Shown here: piece after piece, positions 33,370 through 44,791 of the stretch | Layout: each line of letters begins with the position of its first letter | Numbering within the stretch: the stretch's first letter is position 1 | From: Endothia cerciana | Lineage: Eukaryota > Ascomycota > Sordariomycetes > Diaporthales > Cryphonectriaceae | Direction of reading: 5' to 3' | NCBI GenBank assembly: GCA_026119935.1 | Contig: JALRMH010000065.1 | Coordinates: forward strand, 62,001-126,000 | Length of the DNA: 64,000 nt | Notes under the pieces: generated by a model | Database searches by the model: none | Told to the model about the DNA's origin: nothing | The model's input: the letters and a program-made list of their open reading frames with translations, nothing else | Program-made: the position numbers and the translations under genes

Positions 33370-34603
33370 AGGTACATCCGGACGTGCTCGTGCTGTTGAT
33401 GAAGAAAGGTGACGGTAGAACTCATTGGCGAGGCCATATCATCCCGAGATCATGTAGATTCAGGTGTAGAAGCAAAGATGATGTAGGGAGTTGTAGAACC
33501 ATAATGACGTGGAGGACAAGGGCGGGAGTAGCAACACGATCACGATCAAGAGGGAGACAGGAAGGCGGGCGATGGCCATCTTTGCTATTGGTTGCCGCTG
33601 CAAAAAGAAAGACTGTTCTACCCAAGGAACGCTGTGACTGGTACGTCTAGTGATTTGAAGAGGCAGCGAGATTTCAAAACTTCAAGAGGAACTGGGGCAT
33701 AGTCACCAGAGACCTCCTAGGGTTCAGACGCGATGAGTCAAGAGTTCCAGCATTTTTATGATTGGCATAACATGCGTTTCGGCGATGTTCAATAGTGTTG
33801 CACTTATATATATATGAAGAGGAAGGCCGCAACAGATAGAGGCAGGTATATGTCTCGTAAGGGCGCAAGCTAGTGATACACATCAACCAGTGCCAGGATG
33901 CCGAAATCACAGTCAACGACCTCTTGTTGAATAGACTTGCTATTGCGCAGCCCCGGCCAGTATTCAAGTCTCAGGAACTGTCCAGGTGCCTGATCTAATT
34001 TGTCGGGTTCGTGGCCCGTTCTTTAGGCCCGTGGCTATCATCGAGGCAACAGTTGTTGGTGTCAATGTGCAAGTGAATGGTCTTCAAAAGCTGGTATCGT
34101 CGCCCGACACAAACCGGTCGAATCAGGGATGTTAGAGGCTGAGGGCTTCAATGTCTTGAAGGCGTGCTCCCCAACAATCCCTTGCCATAATTACTTGGTC
34201 CATGCACGCGAAGTATAGCAGTCTTAGGTATTGGCACGGGGTCAAGCTTGCTTGACGATTTCCACCTTCAGCTCGAAAGGGAGTTAGGCGTAGCGATGAA
34301 ACACCGCAGGCGTGTTGCTGAACGTGTCGTTGGATGCGTGTGCCATGGTGGTTAGAAGGGCGGAAGCAAAGCGGCCTCTCAAAGCCCGCTATGTGGACTT
34401 TAGAGGGCTAGACGATAAGACATAGGCGAGGACAGATAAGTTGAAGGCGAACTTGACCAAGATTGGTCAGAAGGCGGGCGAGGCTGTCACTCGCTTAATA
34501 GATTATTAGCCTGGGGATGATAGAGGGTTTCTTCACGAGTGTGACAGCTATGCCTTTAATTATTCCAGCAAGAAATAACATTTCGACCACCAAATCCTTG
34601 TGT

Positions 34604-34987
34604 TCACCCACGACCCTTCCCATGACCGCCATCTGCTTGAGTTGTTCTACCATTGGCTCCTCGATTCATAGAGTTGTAAATAGACAGCTCTTGCTGTATT
34701 TCTTGAAGCAAGCTCATCAAGGCCCTTAGCATGCACATGGGAAGGCAGAACGTGATAAGTGCCGTAGCAAAAGACCAAAAGGGGAGTTCTGACAGCCATT
34801 CTCTCTTTGACAAGGCATGTGCTGCCATTGAAATGTCTAGCATCACAAGGTGGAGTGCATGGAAAGTGTTCCTGTGTTCTCTGGGAAGAAGCAACCCAAG
34901 GAGCATTGTGAACGGCACTGCAATTGCCACGCCGATGACGGTTCTGGCAGGAATCATTGAAAGAGCAAGCGTTGAACCAAGGAACAA
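34604..34987 (-). other. Unrecognised hydrophobic frame
   Basis: A frame of about 127 codons without a clear ATG start encodes several hydrophobic stretches (TVIGVAIAVPFTMLLGLLLP, LVMLDISMAAHAL, FATALITFCLPMCMLRALM), then a polar, Gly-rich end. It may be a fragment of a membrane protein or chance. I do not recognise it. Confidence 0.2.
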
Positions 34988-35106
34988 TTTGGCTTTCTCT
35001 AGAACGTGGTGCCCATATCAATGCTATCAATGCGGCACCTGTGCAGGCGAAGTGGTCAACTGCGTTGCAGGCAGCATCACAGCAAGTTAATTCGAGCGTT
35101 GTGATG
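34969..35106 (+). pseudogene. Ankyrin-repeat-like fragment
   Basis: In one frame the stretch reads ERGAHINAIN, then WSTALQAASQQ and VVMLLLGH. This spacing resembles fungal ankyrin units of the type found at the C-terminus of NLR-like proteins (GA.vNA ... TALQAAS ... VVqlLL). It is flanked by no other repeat and no start, so it is a fragment at best, probably a decayed gene end. Confidence 0.35.
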
Positions 35107-35552
35107 CTGCTGCTCGGTCACAGCGAAGCACCGGAAGGCACCAGGCCCCCACAACAAAGATGGGAGCGGAACAACAGGGCACGCCAAAAACAATGAAAGT
35201 CAGCATGTACGGATTGTTCCAAAGGCCCCGGCACCATTCACATCAACCCGGACTATTTGAAGATCGGGGCTCCAGGATTTTCTAGTCAAGAGATTTTTCC
35301 GGGCATTCCTTCACTGATGTCACGCCGTATCAGAACTCAACATGGCAAAGGAAATACGGCGACGAGTCCGAGATGCGTTCTGATCAAGAGACTTCTGACT
35401 CCTGTGGCGTTTCTCTGCCAGCCAGTCTCTATCTCAGCTGCATCAAATTTGGCGTCAAGCTTCGATATTGAGGAGCTATATAAAACCTTCCTCTTCCGCC
35501 CAAGATAACCCGTAGACTAATTGTTCGAAGTATAGGTCACTACGCTAACGGC

Positions 35553-36008
35553 TTGCACGTGTACCGAGTGCATTCGGAATTGTCTGTTTCTTACTATCTC
35601 CTCGTTTCCACTCTCTTCACCGGCATTGCAGCAGGACTACTTTATATACAGAAGTCGAATGCGTATTTGAAACACTTCTTTATAGCGTGCATTTCGTCGT
35701 TGGTTGCCGTCTGCATATTCCAGGGCGAGGATGCGATGCTGGGGCTTCTCCCCTGGGCAGCAATTGGGACTATGATTATCAATGGTATTTGCCACATTAT
35801 CGATATTATTGGAGTTCGCTTTGACAGTGCATATGTACTACCCACAGATAATATCAACAAGGGAAGGATATGTCTCGGGCTTGAAGGGGCAGAGACAGGA
35901 GCCGGAAGCCTACGCCCTCTTACAGTCAATAGTATGTTCCGAGGTCAGGTTTGCGTTTGGGACAAATTTCTGTATATTGGAGGGGAGTGCATTGAAGCTA
36001 CATCTTAG
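35553..36008 (+). other. Unrecognised membrane-protein-like frame
   Basis: A 151-codon frame lacking an ATG near its 5' end has three hydrophobic stretches (YYLLVSTLFTGIAAGLLYI, HFFIACISSLVAVCIF, LLPWAAIGTMIINGICHIIDIIGV). It could be an exon or relic of a membrane enzyme. No family motif is recognisable. Confidence 0.25.
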
Positions 36009-37281
36009 CTTCAAATTTCGAGCAAGCCTCGTTCAAATCTCATTGAGATATGTACAGTAGTAGGTCTAGTCTGTTGTTGGGAAATTGGATAGTTTTCTTC
36101 ATACCATGTCAAGATGTGTCTGATATGGGAACTATTGCTATGTTACATCTGAGCCACAGGGAGCAGAGGTTCAACCCGCCCATCTCCTCGTCTTAATTAA
36201 TTGACCACGGTGTTATATATAATAGGTGACTATTGATAACCCTGTGTTAAGAAGCATCTGGTAAATGGAAAGGTGCCTTTGTCAGCGAGCCACCAGAAAG
36301 TTCTCAATGAAGCACATGCAGACAAACAGAGACAACTTTCAGTTTATCATCAGGAATCACTGCTCATCAAACCAAAACAGTGTTCGCAAAGTAAACAAGG
36401 ATGAAGTACTCAAGGGGGTAGGTTCATGTGAACATCTGTACTGCCACTGATGTGGTCCAGTGAGATAGACACCCAATATCTCTGCAGGCAGGTTCTAATT
36501 CAGAACCACGCCTCCAACGGAAACAATGAAATGAGCTCTGCATGCCTAATTCCCTCAAAAGTTTTTTTTTTTACTTGAGTCTAGATGTCTCCAAGGAAGT
36601 CCATATACTATGAGTGGCTAGCCGCTTCTCATATTTTCTCTCTCTTCTTTTGATTACTCTGGATAGTGGAAAAGTGGAGAGAGCACACATGTGTGGGCTG
36701 GCAGGCAGATTTAGGATAGAATAAGTCACTATCTTCAAGTCCTAGACCTGTAGGGTAGTACGTGAGAGCATTTTCATACCAAATTGACCAAGAGGGATCA
36801 CTAATGGTCTTGATTGGAGGTAGCGATTGAATGTTCACACCCATCCCTCTCGATGTTAACAGTGACCATCATGAGACAGTCATTGCTTATCCACACACAA
36901 CTTCAAGCCACCATGACTGGATGCTTTGAAAGAGTACCAGTTATTAAGGCGCCTGGTATTCTCCATATAAATGGAAAATTTCGAGAGGATTTTGGATTGC
37001 TCGTCAAGCATCAAGAAACACAGCATAGCCGACATCATATCAGTAATCAAGCAAGCACTACAGGAGGGGTTTTAGCTCATCGTTCATAGCCAGAAGCTCA
37101 TCATTTATAGTCAATAAGGTTCTCCATACCCACTTTCCTATGAACGATGAACTTTTTAGCTACCAACGTTGAGCACTATGCCCCACGAGAGCAAGTCCTT
37201 CCTCAAGTAACACATACGCTGTACTAATGGTATTGAAACAAGCCCAGTCATCACAATGTGGCAGCGATCTCGTCAGCATAC

Positions 37282-37317
37282 CGGAGCGGCCTGAGCGGCC
37301 TGAGCGGCCTGAGCGGC
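37282..37317. repeat. Decamer tandem repeat
   Basis: About three and a half copies of the ten-base unit GAGCGGCCTG occur in tandem, followed by a partly matching copy. Spacing is exact, without unique spacers. Confidence 0.8.
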
Positions 37318-37765
37318 CCTCATGATATATTCCCCATGTCATGGTTTCGAGTGTTCATAATCAAGCTGGCCTCGCGCCACTAGAACCCCAGATTCGCCCA
37401 AGGCAGGGCCCCTGGATCAGCTCATTTCATTATCTCTTGCTCTTGGTGATTTTCACCTTCTTCTCTTCTTTTGCTCGCCTAGTGACTTCTTCGCATTCGC
37501 GCGAGCCTTACCAATAGATTCTCTACCATCCTCGGCTTCTCGTCACCGTTTATCCTTCGGCGCGGTCTCTCTCTTTCTCACTGTCGTCCTAATTTCGCCC
37601 GCCCAGCCTTTTCCTGTCTGCTACATTCACTATGCTCTTCATAAAGATTATGAGACTGAACATTCAAGACTCTCTCGTCGAGATTGGCTGGTCGAGACTC
37701 GAGTTCGGATGGTCAGTTGTGATCTTATATCCTTAGAGGGTCCTGAGGTCGCCTTGTGAACCAGA

Positions 37766-37777
37766 CCCTAACCCTAA
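37766..37777. promoter_or_regulatory. Telobox-like motif (CCCTAACCCTAA)
   Basis: Two tandem telomere-type units lie about 200 bases upstream of the Efm6 ATG. Such teloboxes are known in promoters of translation-related fungal genes, where Myb/Tbf1-type factors can bind. Role here is inference. Confidence 0.4.
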
Positions 37778-37975
37778 TCTTCAATCTTTGACGGCTGAAG
37801 CATCGTGAGGTTTGCAAGCCACGGGAAGAGGATCCTTTCGCCAGTCTGCATCGCGCTCACACGCTGGTTGTCCGCTCGCCAAAACTTTGTCTCCCGGACT
37901 CTCCTACTCCTGCTGCCCCACCCACGCGCCCACGACATCACCTCGAGACCTAAAACCTGAGTGAGACCTGCCTCG

Positions 37976-39011
37976 ATGGGGTCTAGGTCGCCTCGTGCCT
38001 CGCCGGGAGAAGAAGAGTTCGACCCTCTGGCGTTCGACCAGGACCTGACACCTCTGCCCGAGTACAAGCCCGCCGGCGACACTGTCCTGGACTTCGGCGG
38101 CCTGCTGCCAGCACCGCTCAGGGTCCATGAAGACCTCACATCCGGCTGCGGTGGCCAGACGTGGCCGGCGGGGATGGTGCTGGCCAGGCATATGCTGCGA
38201 TACCACCGGGACGATCTCAAAGATGCCCGCATGTGAGCAGCCTCATTTTCTTCCGCGGCGTGGGGCAGACAGGGGCTCACCACCGCTGACATCAAGCGGG
38301 CAGACTCGAGATAGGCGCCGGCGGAGGACTGGTCGGCTTGGCGGTTGCAAAAGGATGCGCTGTTGACCAGCCCCTCTATGTCACCGACCAGCTCGAGATG
38401 CTGAGTCTGATGGACCACAACATCGTCCTGAATGAGGTCGAGGGACGTGTGAAGGCCATGATCCTCAACTGGTGCGTGCTACCTTTTCAGTCTCCAAAAT
38501 ACAACCCACCATCCCCAACCCAGCCCCCACACCCTCGTCCTCCCACCAATACCTGTGTCACGCCTTACGGCAGTCACCCGAACCTTGGTTATTGGGGGCG
38601 GTACCACAGTATCATCCATTGGCCAAGGAAAGGCACAAAATCTGGGCCAGGGCGAGTAAATTCTTCTAACGACGTCTCACCGCTAGGGGCGAGGCATTGC
38701 CGGCAAGAATCGCACACTTCAGGCCAGACATCATCCTGGCGGCAGACTGCGTCTATTTCGAACCGGCCTTTCCGCTGCTCCTGCAGACGCTGAAGGACCT
38801 GTTGGCGCTTTGTCCCTCTGTGACCATCTTCTTCTGCTTCAAGAAGAGAAGACGCGCGGACGTACAGTTCCTGAAGAACGCGAAAAAGGCATTCACGGTC
38901 ACCGAGCTTCCAGACGACGACAGGCCGGTCTTCAGCAGGGAGGGTCTGTACCTGTACACCTTCACCAGCAAAGCACAGCCCGGCAGCCAGGGCGAGGCCG
39001 CAAGATCGTGA
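37976..39011 (+). CDS. EFM6: Protein-lysine methyltransferase, Efm6 type (METTL21-like)
   Basis: Exons 37976-38232, 38304-38471 and 38687-39011 give 249 residues. The frame is open upstream with a GTG; the first ATG is at 37976. The N-terminal signature VHEDLTSGCGGQTWPAGMVLARHMLRYH (about 50-77) is typical of the Efm6/METTL21 seven-strand methyltransferases. SAM motif I is LEIGAGGGLVGLA (about 87-99), the acidic loop LYVTDQLEML follows, and motif post-II is DIILAADCVYFEPAF (about 153). In yeast Efm6 methylates a lysine of translation elongation factor 1A. The gene looks complete. The second intron is long (215 nt). Confidence 0.88.
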
Positions 39012-41354
39012 GGTGCAGACGGCTGTACCTGTGATGGGAGGCCGCGTGAGCCGGCCGGCCCCCTCCAGGGCAACCTGTTCAGCTGGTGGGCACGGCCGCC
39101 GGAGCGCAGACCCTTGCTACTTTGGGAGCTGTTCGTGCGAAACACTAGCTCAGGCCCTGAAATACCCAGTAGGACGTGCCGGCATGTGCTAAGCGTGTCC
39201 GTGAGGCACCGCAGCTGGCATCCAGGGTGGCATGGACGTTTATGTTGGAAGGCTGGCATGAGCCTGGCTGAGAGGATGGAGCATCAGCGACAGGAGGCGT
39301 ATGCAACGGCTGTTAGCCGCTCCCATCTTGCGCTACCGGGATGAGGAAGAGCGGTTCTGTAGGCTCGGGTCTCGGCAGCACTCTGCCTCAATGTCTCGCC
39401 CCAGACCGCGAGCACTGTCGGGTATCCGAGGTCTCTAGGCAACGTGGGACGGGGCCTGTCTCCTCCAACAAAGTTCGGATCTATGTAACGTACAAGGACA
39501 AAAAGCCAACGAAGCTCAGACGAATTCCCTCACCTGCATCAGCCCCCAGGGGTACGATTTCTGTGGTGACCAAACCGTACTTGACAAGAAGCGTTAGCTG
39601 CTCACAAGCGCTCAGGGCAGCATATGCAGTGTGAAAGGGGGGGAGGCCCAAGATCCGAAAAAAGGGCTGAGGCCGCCCCAGACCAGGAAAAACGGCCCAG
39701 CGACGCAACGACAGCAGCGGGCCGGGGCCATTGTGCCAAAGTTGGCACATAAGCATCCTGTACCTTTCTTCGTGCATGCGCCAGACCACGCCCCGAACTT
39801 CCGCAACGTTCCTGCGATAATTGTTGGACAGCTTTTCGCCTCGGCGTCCGCCCTAGTTGCTAATTTTTTCCTTTCCCGGCGCAGCCACCTCGTCGTCATC
39901 ATGATTCAGACCAGTACAGAGCGTCGAAGACCAGAGGCCGAGGCGTGCAAGGGCCGATTCATTTCGTAAACTAAACCCACAAAAAAATCTCCGGGATCAA
40001 AACTTTGCACTCAACCTTGTTCCAAGAAGGAGGGGCGGGCAGCGCGTGGTTCAGGGGGGCGGAAGAGGCGGATCGCCATGGGTTTAGTTTTGATCGACCG
40101 GGTCGTTCCAGCTCTGGGCAAATTCATCCGGATCCCCATCATTGGTCGCCACGTCCCATCCCAAGGTGGTCGACATGGGGAAGAAGGGAAGGGAGGGGGT
40201 TGGTTGGCTTGACAGCACCCAGGAAACATTCTTCCTACTGGCTGGGTTGCTAATCTCGGCGCTGTTGTGGCCCCCCCCCCCCCGGAATCCTCCTCTCACC
40301 CTCTCGCGATCCCTTGACGGCGACACATGGCACTGCTGATGGCGCACAGAGGAAAACGTGCCTGTAAGCGATACGACGCTGGGCTTATACGTACCTGACT
40401 ATCGACAGGGATGGCAGTCCGTACCTTGCAGGTGGGAGGTGAGCCCGGCTGATCACAACATTCCGCCCCCCCCACATGGTCCTTTGAGTTTGTTCCCCGG
40501 CCTTACCACGCCAGCGGTCGGTGAACCTATTGCCCATCTTCCTCCTCTGGCTGCCCTGGCTGCCTGGACGACCTTCTTTCTCTGAATGGCTCCCCCCTAC
40601 GAGGTACGCTCCGCGGGCCTTGACCTCGTCTCTTTCTGTTTCCGGGCTCCCTGCCAGCCTGGTGTCTACGAGTTGAGGTGTGGCAGGTGGGTGGGTTCGA
40701 GGTCCGCCAGGCCAGAGCCTGGACAAAGCTGATGATGATGAACATGCCTCCTTGACCACCTTTTGTCACCTGTATCGGGTGGGCACCATGGTCCATGTTA
40801 GTGTGTCCCAAGGGAGGCCTGGGCTGCTGCAGAGTCATGGCCGGTGGAACCCCCCTCCTCCGCTCTGCCGTTTTTCCCGCAGTCACATAACCCCCGAGGG
40901 CTGAGCCATCCATAATAAATGACAGTGCCCCCCCCGGTCCGTTCACTTATTACTACGTTCCTACGGATCCTCTTTTCTTGCATCTCATCATCAAAACCCT
41001 CCCTGGCCCTCCTGGAGTTCGATCACCCCCCTTGGGCACTCTTCAACCATTCATTCCTTCATCCGGACGAGCAGTGCTCACGTTCATTTTCGCAACAAGA
41101 CGAAAAGACATCACCATCTTTCCCAAGACATTTTCAGCACACACCATACACCCGGCGTAGCCTTGACCGAGACGTCACACGAGACAATACGGCAGCAGTA
41201 GCCATTCCAGAGCATCTAGCCTCACAGCCCCTCATTATCCAGAAGTCGCCTTGTCAGGGAAGGGGGAAAAGGAAAAGAAAAATTCCAAAAAGGAAAAACC
41301 ACCACGCAGATTTAGCATCAGGCTCATTGCATCTTCTCGGACCCCAGCATTATC
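39012..41354. other. Intergenic region and leader of the expansin-like gene
   Basis: No convincing gene. A poly-C tract lies at about 40270-40281. The bases from about 40920 to 41354 are pyrimidine-rich and then A-rich, and probably form the promoter and 5' UTR of the secreted protein gene. Confidence 0.5.
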
Positions 41355-42221
41355 ATGAAGTCCACAAATGTTCTTATCGCGGCCCTGGCCTCGACAGCCG
41401 CCGCCCAACCTCACGCCCACGGCCACGGCCACGGCCACCAGCATCTGGCCCGTGAGCACCAGCACCAGCACGAGCACGCCAAGCGCGTGCTCGAGACCGA
41501 GGTGGTCGTCGAGTGGGTGACGGAGACGGTCACCGAGCTGATCGAGGGCACGGCCACGCAGTGGATCACCCCCGACGCCGCGACCCAGCCCGCTACCACC
41601 TTCGCGACGGTCACCTCTTCCTCTTCCTCCTCGAGCCAGGACGCCGGCCAGTTCTTTGAGGGTCCGTCCTCCTCCAGCACCGCCCTCAGCACTGTGGTTG
41701 AGCCCCTGGAGACGGTCGCTGCCCCCAGCACGTCCTCCACATACGTTGCCCCGGCTCCCACAACCACCTCGACGTCTTCCACATATGTCGCTCCCGTCGA
41801 GCCCACCACGACCAGCACCACCGCCGCACCGGTCATTATTGAGCCCACCAGCACGTCTACGACCGCAGAGGTTGCAGCCACCACCGCAGCCTCCTCCCCG
41901 GGGGTCAGCACAGGGTGGAAGATCACCTGGATCGGACCCACCACCGGCGCGTACACCTCCTGCGGAGCTGTCTACGAGGACGACAGCATGTTTGTGGCTG
42001 TCGACCCTAGCATCCTCCCCACCTGCGGCTACGGCGGCTCCGGTGCGTCCATGACCATCACGGCCAACGGCAAGACCGTCTCGGCCTTCGCCATCGACAA
42101 GTGCATGGGCTGTGACCCTACCCACATCGACGTCGCGACGGCCGTCTATGAGGCCCTCGGCTGGGACACGAGCGATGGCGGCATGCACGACATGGGAGAC
42201 ATCACCTGGTCCATCAGCTAG
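41355..42221 (+). CDS. Secreted expansin-like (double-psi beta-barrel) protein with His-rich and Ser/Thr-rich regions
   Basis: A single-exon gene of 288 residues. Residues 1-17 (MKSTNVLIAALASTAAA) form a signal peptide. Next comes a His-rich stretch (AHGHGHGHQHLAREHQHQHEH, about 21-41), which may bind metal ions. Residues about 65-190 are rich in Ser, Thr and Pro and are likely O-glycosylated. The last 100 residues match the fungal expansin-like or Asp f 7-like barrel: WKITWIGPTTGAYTSCGAVY, then a Cys-rich block PTCGYGGSGASMTI and the end KCMGCDPTHIDVATAVYEALG with DITWSIS. Such proteins act in the wall or on plant polymers, but their activity is not established. The predicted cellular site is extracellular. 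Confidence 0.85.
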   Translation: MKSTNVLIAALASTAAAQPHAHGHGHGHQHLAREHQHQHEHAKRVLETEVVVEWVTETVTELIEGTATQWITPDAATQPATTFATVTSSSSSSSQDAGQFFEGPSSSSTALSTVVEPLETVAAPSTSSTYVAPAPTTTSTSSTYVAPVEPTTTSTTAAPVIIEPTSTSTTAEVAATTAASSPGVSTGWKITWIGPTTGAYTSCGAVYEDDSMFVAVDPSILPTCGYGGSGASMTITANGKTVSAFAIDKCMGCDPTHIDVATAVYEALGWDTSDGGMHDMGDITWSIS

Positions 42222-44791
42222 ATGCCCCAAAGAAAAAAGAAAAAAAAAAAAACCAAAACCAAGAAGCTGGCCCAGTGTCTCCTGTCCTGCGCTTGTAGCT
42301 GACCAGGGAGGCACCTGACGAATTTCCTTTCGGCCCTCGGCCACACCTGGGCATCATTTTTGGGTTGTGTGTGATACCAGGAACATTCGGTACGATACCA
42401 AACAAACAACGTCCGCAGCAGAACAGCGGCGTCGAGATGGTCTGGAAAACTTCTTGGGATTCGATTCATTCTTCCAAAGGGACGCGACCACGCCTGGGGC
42501 TATCTCATTAGAGTGAGCAGCCTACCGGCAGTGGTCCGTCTTACCTACGAGCCCCCCGTCCTCTGTCCTTCGTTTTATGTGACGGGGGTATTGATGACAT
42601 GCTTGCATAGATTTAGCATAACTTCTATTGTGTACATATAACGCTTATTCTTATGAAGAAATCCGATGGTGGTGAACCCAAGGGTCACTCAGCCCCAACT
42701 TTGCTCTAGTCCCTTGTTCTTTTATACAAGCCCTCTTTCGGCACCTGCTGCCGCCGCGGTGAGGAAATATGTCCGTCTGTACATACAGACTTCTGTTCTA
42801 CAGGAGACGGCCCTGCCCAATATGGGGGATAGCCGGTCTACTGAGCTGGCCTCATTGACTCCCGCTAGACTCGCCGTGAGGAGAAGCGGGCATTGTCAGG
42901 GGCTAACCCTTCCGTAGCTCATAGGTAACGCACCATGCGAACATCCTCCTTGACATGTTCCCAACATCCAGTAAGTATTCGGACCCGAGGGACCCCGCGC
43001 CAGCCGCCGCCATGTCTCGGCCATCTGTTGTCTCCCAGCCGCCGTGAGAACCCTCCCGAGGGTGTGACGTCGGATAATCATCCATGGGCAGGCTGACAGT
43101 AAGCGTCGAGCCCGAAGACTCCTGGGATTTACAGCGCTGCCCTGTATCACGGCTGGCCTGTCATGCTTGACTGCGTGCACACTCGGGAGTTTGATCAAGG
43201 GAACAGATAGTTGATGTCTCCTTGAGCACTTAACAGATTCTGCCGTAGGTTGGTTGGCCTGGAACTCACCGGGCTGCGCTAAGCTTCCACGCGCAGTTGT
43301 TGAAGGTAAGAGAACAGATTGGAACGAAACACTGGTGCAAACAGGCAATGTTGAAGGCAGGCCCTTGTGGACCGGCTCGTCCCAGACATGCTTTGGTGCC
43401 CCTCCTGATTCCTCGCAATCCATCCTCAGCGTTCTCGACTCGATCCCGGCTCACCCGTGTGTGGTATGAGGCTCCATCTTCGCCAATTTTCATCCCTGTC
43501 GTTGTCCTGTTCACTTTCTACGGTGACGACTTGGAATCTGCACCCGCTCTCCCCCTTCAAAAACAGACTCCTCAAGACGATCCGGACGGTCTTGGCCATG
43601 TTCCTAGCCTTGTCGATGAAGAGTCTGCTTATACATGCAGGGCACCCTCTTTTGCCTGGCAGAAGTACTAACTTAGCCCATGCCCATGGGTCGCGGCAGC
43701 GAGTCTAGTCCGGCTCGAGGGCTTTCCTGCACACCGCCCCGCCATCCTTTCTTTTATTTTAGGCGTGTAGGAAGGGGTATTTAGATCTCCAATGGGCTAG
43801 CTACGTGGACGTCACCATGTTGTAGACAGACCAGGCGTATACTCGTATCCTGACAAGAAAGAAGAAGAAGAAGAAAAGACGAAGAAGAGGGTCCGACCCT
43901 GGGGGTCTAGGCGAGTCGGGAATGGAAATGAAATAGGTAACCTACCTCGTAAGAGAGGTTCAGATATCCTTCGAAGACCTTGGTCCCTGATCGGAGGCTG
44001 TATGTGTGGGAGAGACGTCGGGGATCAGTCCACCGTATGTCCTCGCAGGACCACTGGGACTCCGTCATAGATAGGCTTTGTTTCTCGGCAGAACATACGT
44101 GATTGTTTCCGCAGAGAGACAGGTCTCTGGCTGGGATGTTATCAGCAGGACTTTTTGCCAGTAGTTGAGGTAAGTGCCACGAGTCTGGACTCGGTTAGAT
44201 GAACGCCTACCACTGAAGTTCCCAAACCAGCATGCTTAGAAAATGCGAGAAAGAAGAGAAAGAAAGAACAAGAAAACACCCAAAAACCATGTATACACAC
44301 ACACACACACACACACACAGATAGCGTCACGACACAATGTTATTCGCGTGTGATTGGAGATGATCTGGATATGGAAATTTTGCGGGCACTAGCATTCAGT
44401 CTGCAGTGTCCTGACGCCGTCTACCATATGCTAGGAGATATATCCAGTATCGGCACTGAAAAGGCCAGATAGCCTGGCATCAGGCCTCTTGGCTGACTCT
44501 GAGAATACATTAAAACCTAACAAGGGAGCCTCTCAATACGCCATGAAGACCAAGAATCTCTCCTTGCCAGATGAGCCCTTACCCTAGTGGACAGACCGCC
44601 ATCCTGATAAAAATTAAAAAAAACAATAAAAACAAAGACGATGAGAAAAATTGGGAAGAAAAAAAAAAAAAGGAAGGAAGACGCCGGGAACCATGCATAC
44701 GGACCGCCAAAGACGTACCACCCCCATCGAGGGGAGGGGCAGCAGTCCAGACTGGACAAACACTCTAGCTGCGGCCTCCGGGGTGGTCCCT
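42222..44791. other. Intergenic region
   Basis: About 2.6 kb without a convincing gene. It has A-rich tracts at 42236-42252 and 44640-44680, and an AC dinucleotide microsatellite at 44297-44320. Confidence 0.5.
44297..44320. repeat. (AC)n microsatellite
   Basis: About twelve uninterrupted AC units in an intergenic region. Confidence 0.85.

Larger units (their letters stand above)
33370..37975. other. Gene-poor region with possible relics at the right edge of the cluster
   Basis: This is 4.6 kb of lower-GC sequence without a complete recognisable gene. Separate entries describe an ankyrin-like fragment, two hydrophobic frames, a decamer repeat and a telomere-like motif. The final 300-400 bases, pyrimidine-rich, are probably the Efm6 promoter and leader. 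Confidence 0.5.

Noticed and set aside
37282..37317. CRISPR-like array
   Set aside because: Tandem decamers without spacers in a fungal nuclear genome; it is a simple repeat.
41235..42344. A 369-codon open frame on the minus strand, Gly-rich
   Set aside because: It lies antisense to the secreted expansin-like gene, which has a clear signal peptide and domain; the Gly-rich reading is a by-product.
43297..43671. 124-codon frame on the plus strand
   Set aside because: No motif, random-like composition, and no splice partners that would extend it.
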